A stretch of 64,000 nt of DNA from Nectonema munidae (lineage: Eukaryota; Nematomorpha; Nectonematoida; Nectonematidae). Shown piece after piece: positions 57,730-64,000 of the stretch. The position numbers and the translations under genes were made by a program. The stretch's first letter is position 1. Each line of letters opens with the position of its first letter. Location: NCBI GenBank assembly GCA_030549495.1, contig JAUIRK010000007.1, forward strand, positions 368,501 through 432,500, in the 5' to 3' direction. Under the pieces are notes generated by a model. The model had not been told where the DNA came from and made no database searches. It worked only from the letters and a program-made list of their open reading frames with translations.

Positions 57730-60600
57730 CTCTTAAGCAAAATTGGACAGTAAAGATTTAAAGCTATAACGTGTAAAGGTTTGAAAGACGCTATAGTCTT
57801 TCAAACATTTAAACCTTGCTGACTTTGCTAGTTTATTCATATTAATCCAAAACACAGATGTTACTTTGATGTAGATAAACTCCCACATGAACATGTTTAA
57901 CGTATAATTTACAAAACATGTGATTAGAAGGAATAAGAATAGGTTAGTAGCCAACTTCATTTACATCCTGCAGAAACGCGCCAAATTTTTTGTCGTCTTT
58001 AAAAGGACAACGTTTCTTATAATGACCCTTAATATTTTATTTTCTATTAAGTTTTGGGCATCTTTTACCCATAAATCTGCAGCTAAATCTCTTTGATCTA
58101 AACTTACTCTGACTGTGACATTGATCAGCATTTTATAACTTTTATAAATTTCGGGATTAATATAATTACCAATATTCTCATTTTTATCATTTATATCAAA
58201 AATTTTTACATCTTCCTTTACAAGTGTAAATTTTAGTATTGGCCAAACTTCATATCTTTCTTATAAAAATTTTGGTCCGCTTTGCCATTTCGAATTTTCA
58301 CTAATATCGGGCAAGGATCTTTTTGTCAATACATCATAATGCCATTATTCTGGGGAAGAAAAGGAACGAATCTCACCTAGTCTATGCGATAAGAAAGTAT
58401 CAAACTTGTGAGGATTTTGATATGACATGGAGTACACAACCATAGAATCTATCATAAATAGCACTTTCTCTAAATTTATACGAGAAGTGGACACTATGCA
58501 TTTAGCTAGTCTTTTTGCTAATACAGCCCTTGCAATTCTCCTCTGACTGTTGTTCTAATGTCTTCCTTCTTCAAGTGCCATATTTTTGTTTGGGCAGACA
58601 CAAGCCGACAAAATACGTTACCATCTTGTAAAATATAATTTATGTAAGCATCAATCCTCTTTACTCGATACATCAATCCTCTTGGAAAAAATAAAAGTTT
58701 TTATTCACGTAGTTTTGTGAAGGGATTAATCCACTCATATTTTTGTTCGTCCGGCCCAGGTTCGTCCCAATCAATTTTGTTACCACTTTTGTCACTCCAA
58801 GTATTTCTCAATAAAATTTTTGCAGTAGCCACAACAGAGCAAGTCCAAAATCTCGTTTAATAAACTTAACATATTTCTATGAGATAGACACATGTTCATC
58901 AAATCCTTTTCTGCTGTTAAACTAAATTTAAAGAAACAACGATCGCTCTTCGTGTTCCAATTTACCAGAACTTTATTGGTATTGTATGTCTTAAGTTGGA
59001 TTTGAGCTTCGTCCTCAGACGTCACCCATTCCTTTATGCTAAACCCACCCTTTGCAAGAACAGAAGAAATTTTCTCGGTCACAATTTTGAGTTGGCCATT
59101 GTTCTTACATTAATCTAAGATATCATCTACATATGATTGATGAATGACAATATTTTTAACATAATTCTCTTCAGCTAATAAGGCTGTTTTATTTAATCCA
59201 CAAATAGTAATTGCTCCAGCTGGTCTGTCACCAAAGCATTGGACTTTTATCATGAATTCTCTAGGCTGTAGGTCTATACAAATTTTTCCAAAGAAAAAGA
59301 TGAATGTGCCATTCTATTGGCGTAGCCTGAATAGCGTGCTACATTTTACTTATGTCGCCTGAAAATCCATACTTGTTTTCGAACTTGAAATAAGTTGTTC
59401 ATCAGTTGAGGTACTTTGTACTTCCCTTGTGGTACATAATATGCAGCGCCCTTTCAATTTTTGTGTTCGCCCGTAATTTTCTCCACCGCACCACCCGTTA
59501 CCACGTTTGCTTCTTCCTTCTTATAAGTTTCACAATAATATTTCCCTAGCCAAAGAAGTCGTTTTTCCGTGGCTTGTAATCTTTTGAACACATATTGCTT
59601 ATTGATTGGTAATTCATAGAGACTGCGCTTCCATGGATAACTTATGGTCCACCTATTTTCGCCCTCGTTTTTATCTATTATGTACATTACACTCTTTTCT
59701 TTAAACGTCAATTTCTCCTAACCTAAAGTGCAATTACATCATTTACAGCTTCCACACTCTACTCCCATAGCCTCTGTGCTGAAAAAGTCTTCTAACAGTT
59801 TAGCATCAATATGAAAGTTAGTCTTGATAACACACCCGTTATCGCCTTCCTCTGTTAAACTTCCCCAAACTCTTACCTAGCAGAGATTCTGAGAGTACTA
59901 AGTCATTGTAAGTACCTTGTGGATAGGGGTCGAGATGCGCAAAATCTACTCCTACTAAAAGTTTTACGTCACCCGTTGAACAGCCCAATTCATTTTCTAT
60001 AATATCAAATATCTTCTCTCCTAAAGCTCTTGATACAAGATCATATATTTTTAACGACGTAAGCCCCAACTAATTGCAAATCATGATTCTTATGTAAAAG
60101 ATGAACTTCAAACCTTTTACCCCGAATCTGTTTTTTTTCACCTATAGTTGTGAAAAAAATGTTATGAGTTCTCAAAGTACGAAGCTTCATTTTCTGTGCG
60201 AATTTTTCCTTCACTAAAGAGCCTGCGAATTCACAGTTAAATAAAATATTTATGTTAGGAAAATTATGTTTGTAAAGCTTGCTTTCAATTTTATTGGAAG
60301 CAGAGTTTGTGAAGAACTAAAAATACTCTTATTTGAAAAGGCACTGTAGGGATAATACTTGTTAACACATATTGCATGCATCAAAGGATGATGCAGTTTC
60401 CTACCTTGAAGGTTTGTTCATTCTTATAATTATTACATTTGTGATTATTCCTCAAACAAGAAGAACAAAAGTTAAACTTCTTAGAAAACTCTTTGGGCGA
60501 ATCTAAATTTGAATTCAAAAATTTTTTACAGTACCTTGTCAAATGTGCATTATTATTATGCCATAAACAAAGTTTTTGTTTCAGATCATTAAAGTGTGCA
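57730..60600 (-). mobile_element. BEL/Pao LTR retrotransposon fossil, minus strand, broken
   Basis: Read on the minus strand, the parts appear in the order of a BEL/Pao element. A gag end with Cys/His-rich knuckles lies at about 60570-60420. A retropepsin-type protease region lies at about 60070-59840 (LLVGVDFAHLDPYPQGTYND). The reverse transcriptase lies at about 59710-58790 (ISYPWKRSLYELP; later KGGFSIKEWVTS and MNMCLSHRNMLSLLNEILD). A probable RNase H stretch lies at about 58700-58000, and the amino end of integrase at about 57960-57730. No long terminal repeats were recognised and the outer limits are approximate. It is broken, with many breaks (well over five), and looks old. It lies within intron 2 of the FOG-like gene, antisense to it. 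Confidence 0.85.
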
Positions 60601-61009
60601 ATCTTCCAACCAAAAAATTTTGTTCCGCTTTACATGTATCTGCAAAATTAACTCTATTCGTCCTGGACGATCAACTTCATTTGAAGACACAAATTTATAT
60701 ACTCTAGCATTCACCTTAAAAAATTCATCAATTCTTGAAATTTATCTCCTTGATTTAAATTGCAAAAATACCTGAACCATGAGATTTTGATTTTGGAAGT
60801 TTTTTCAAAATTTTAAATTAGGGACAAATAATGTAAATCTCAAAATAGCTACCTCTCTACATCTCTTCATGGATGATAACACTAACTTAGAGGCGCTTAT
60901 CAACAACAATCATGATCCATTGATGCTATCAAACAATCATCATCAGCTATATAACTTATGTAGCATATCGGCTGTTTTGCTTTTTAGCTCATAGTTAGTT
61001 AGTTAGTTA

Positions 61010-61145
61010 AGTTGTTTGTGACGTTGGCACCCATCCTTTCGGATATCGTGGCCCGTCTGGAATGCTGAGTCAAGGTCTACCTGGACTTTCCTTCCCACTA
61101 AACGCCTACCGGCCCTTGTATAGCTGGATTCAATTTGTCAAAACG
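61010..61145 (-). repeat. SINE-like repeat, copy 2
   Basis: Shares ctggaatgctgagtcaagg and ctacctggactttcc with copy 1 at 48840-49015. The upstream part (cacccatcctttcggatatc, gtggcccgtc) has no clear B box, so this copy may be 5'-truncated or belong to a related family. A short tagttagttagttaagttgt run lies at its left. Confidence 0.45.
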
Positions 61146-61383
61146 CAAATGAGTAAAGACAGGCTAGCATGCACGCGATGCATCTAAGACACCAACGATC
61201 CCCAAACAACATCTTTTTTCGCTGAAAGGACAAAATGGTGAGGATTCCTCATCGCTTACCAACATTAATTTTTTTTTCCTCTAAATTTACTTATATTTTT
61301 TAGTCATTCCATTGTTATGTCACTAGTTTAATACGGTATTTATGTCATTCCTTTGTTATGTCCATCCCTCTTTCGATACAGAC

Positions 61384-61757
61384 TAGAGATGGTAATTAAC
61401 CGTGTTTTCGTTAACCGATTCATTCATTCATTGAACAACCGTCAATTAACCGGTTAATTTTTGTAAATTTTGATTGCATGGATATACATAAGATACAAAC
61501 ATAATTCATCAATAAAAGTGAAAAAATGAAAAGCAATTTTATTATGGCATAATTAGAAGTACGAGAACATGAAAGTAAGGTGCCATTTTTAAAATATATG
61601 ATCTATCTTTAATCCGTTTATAGGTTTAAAAATTTCTATTTTATGCTAAAGGATTTACAAAATGAATTAATCTGTGAATTAGGCTTCGCTTACGGTCAAT
61701 TGGTCATCCTTATACACAGGTTAATAATCGCTTAATTGTGACAGATTTCCATCACTA
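61384..61757. mobile_element. 374-bp hAT-type MITE
   Basis: Ends read tagagatggtaat (left) and, inverted, tagtgatggaaat (right). The flanking 8-mers atacagac and ataaagat agree at six of eight positions, as expected of an old hAT target duplication. Subterminal ttaaccg phrases recur (gtaattaaccg, cgttaaccg, attaaccggttaat). No coding frame. It lies 245 bp left of FOG-like exon 3. Confidence 0.7.
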
Positions 61758-62002
61758 ATAAAGATTTATGTCATATCCTATACTACTACAATATCAAGGA
61801 GTGGTGTACTGTATAAAAGGCTGATGATTGATTAGATTGTCTTCTCTTGTCATTATTTCAAAGCTGTCTTTTTTGTACTTAAATGTTTGAATTCTTTAAA
61901 CAAACAAATTAACTGAACTAAGTGAAGATATACTTACTTCTCTTAGACTCCTCCCAATATGCTTAACCAATGTATGACTTCTTTCTATTTTTCCTTCAAT
62001 AG

Positions 62003-62415
62003 TGAATGCTAGAAGTGAGAACTGTGATGGTGAAGTTAAAAAAAAGGTGCAAATGAATATAAATGCCATACCGGTTCCCACTGAAGGAGGAGAAGTAGAG
62101 AAGGCGAAATCAAATGATGTCATTTTAAAAAAAGATTGGGCGGATGAAATGCATTCGCAAGCCGTCTCTTTTTCTCCTACCGAAACACGCTCAGCAAGCG
62201 TCTACACGTGCACAGGCTGCGACGCGAAGTATCAGAGCTTTAACAACTTCATAGCGCACAAAAACCTATACTGCAACCAACGCAAAGTGAAGCACGAAGC
62301 ACTGCCTGCTAGCAGAAATGAACAGAATGACGTTTTTGTGAAAAAAAGCCCTCCTATATCCCTTCCCCATCTCCCCATGCCCCTCAATGACATGCTTAGT
62401 AATTCTTTATTCTAA
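62003..62415 (+). CDS. FOG-like gene, exon 3: C2HC zinc finger and stop
   Basis: The acceptor ttccttcaatag gives two bases that complete a Met codon with the last base of exon 2. The frame runs to TAA at 62413-62415, making a 238-residue protein if this is the last exon. Residues about 171-192 form YTCTGCDAKYQSFNNFIAHK then NLYC: C-x2-C-x12-H-x4-C, the C2HC finger of FOG proteins (compare the first finger of vertebrate FOG, same spacing with a Y-Y-C end). Those fingers bind GATA factors. Known FOG proteins have several more fingers and a CtBP motif. Here only one finger is seen and the end (PMPLNDMLSNSLF) has no clear PxDLS. Either the gene is a short form, or the exon is spliced on before its stop (e.g. 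at a weak GTAATT near 62399) to exons outside the window. Confidence 0.7.
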
Positions 62416-63540
62416 TCGAACGCCTTTAGATTTGTTTCGTTGTAGCGTAAATTCAACGAGTTTAAAAATAAGAATTTAAGCACATTAAGTTTGTGTTTTC
62501 CTGTTAAAAACCACCAATTTTCGCTTTCTTTCTCTTTCTTTCTCTTTGTATTATTAAATTGACGCAAAAACTTAAAAATTTAGTTGACTTGAGCTATTTT
62601 AAGTTTGAATAAGGATTTTAAGCTTTAAAAAGTATTTAAAATGTTTTAATTAACATAACATGATTTATAAGCCAAAGATGAGCCCTATGGGTATTTGCAT
62701 TAAACGATTTTATTGAAAGGTTAAATTGGAAAATCAAGAATGTAAAAGATAGGATGCCGTATCAAAAATCAATATGTAGATGTGTATCATACAGTATATA
62801 AGTAGAATATAAGTATGAAGGAGCTCAAAGAAAATGTAGTTTTTCATCTTCAAGCATAATGCCTTCCCAAAAAATCAAATCTATTATTGAAGATATGCAA
62901 AGATCACGATTCAAGAACAGAATTAGCCAATGAGTTCCAATGATTGAGAAAAATTACCAAGATTATATTTCTGTAGTCGAACTTTATCTCTAACGATCTC
63001 TGTTATCTTGATAAGTATTCTGGTAAGATGTTAGTGTCTTCATATTATTGTTAACAATGTTGTACATATAAATCATACCCCTTCCTTTAAATCTATACAA
63101 CATAGAAGGTAAGTTTAGTTACTGCGTAGTCAAATTTCTCCAATCCAGTATTTTTCTTAGTGATTATACTTTAAACGTTTTCAATAAGGCTATAATAAAA
63201 TATTTCAATATTCCAAAATACGTGTAACTAGAAATTTTATACAGAAGTAGTGTTGTAGTCATATTATCAAATAAATAAAAGGATTTATTGTATGGAAAAC
63301 TGGAAAAGCTTTTGAAACTTTAGAGCAAGAATCTCCAAACCCCATAATGGTTTATCGTACTTTTACATATAGCTATTAGTGTCGAAAGGGAGTCATATGT
63401 AATATCAAAATGCTTACACCAATTGAATATTTCTCATTAGCTTCATTAATTTTTTCCTATAAAAAATTTAAAAACTTTTTCGGCTTAATTTTAATCAAAT
63501 TTTGTTATGAAAGTAATTTTAAGAAAATTTGCAATTTTTG
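62416..63540. other. Downstream of FOG-like exon 3, no gene seen
   Basis: Could be 3' UTR or a following intron. A short tctttctc run lies near 62530. No further finger-coding exon was recognised on either strand. Confidence 0.45.

Positions 63541-64000
<460 letters not shown>

Larger units (their letters stand above)
47755..62002 (+). other. Intron 2 of the FOG-like gene (14.2 kb), loaded with repeats
   Basis: Runs from donor gtacct to acceptor ttccttcaatag. Elements inside are annotated separately. Unannotated stretches of more than 300 bp inside it (47820-48830, 49130-49870, 53700-57200 apart from simple repeats, 60620-61000) show no supported gene. Confidence 0.55.

Overview
The window is AT-rich (roughly 70% A+T), intron-rich animal DNA, most likely from an invertebrate and probably an arthropod. 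The evidence is short exons with GT/AG borders, an animal membrane adenylyl cyclase, a FOG-type zinc-finger gene with the MSRRK start, and a mix of LINEs, hAT, pogo/Tigger, MULE and BEL/Pao relics. There is no bacterial or organellar signal. The species cannot be named from sequence alone.

Layout. (1) About 6.0-19.4 kb, minus strand: eight phase-compatible exons of a membrane-bound adenylyl cyclase. They cover the first six-helix membrane domain and most of the first catalytic domain (C1a). The rest of the protein is not recognisable in the left 6 kb and probably lies beyond the window; exons upstream of 19.4 kb were not found. The 6.3-kb intron at 9.4-15.8 kb carries a MULE relic and rearranged copies of a short promoter-like repeat. 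(2) About 19.4-44.7 kb: no host gene recognised. This is a bed of transposon relics: a LINE, a hAT element plus a foldback derivative, a pogo/Tigger relic, a degenerate copy of an uncharacterised repetitive protein family, an unrecognised exon-like set, a second LINE split by about 5.9 kb, two 130-bp TTAA-flanked MITEs, and a 4.3-kb terminal-inverted-repeat element holding two satellite arrays of nearly equal period. (3) About 45.6-62.4 kb, plus strand: three exons whose phases join exactly, giving a 238-residue open frame with an MSRRK amino end and one C2HC finger of FOG (ZFPM/U-shaped) spacing. Its 14.2-kb second intron holds two uncharacterised gene-like relics on the minus strand (one split by a pogo-like MITE), a hAT fragment, a broken BEL/Pao retroelement, SINE-like copies and a hAT-type MITE. 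(4) 63.5-64.0 kb: a long (AC)n tract followed by (TTA)n that runs to the window edge.

The two host genes face away from each other (cyclase leftward, FOG-like gene rightward) across about 26 kb of repeats. They have no obvious shared pathway. The cyclase makes cAMP at the plasma membrane; the FOG-like protein is expected to be a nuclear GATA cofactor that recruits a repressor complex through its first residues.
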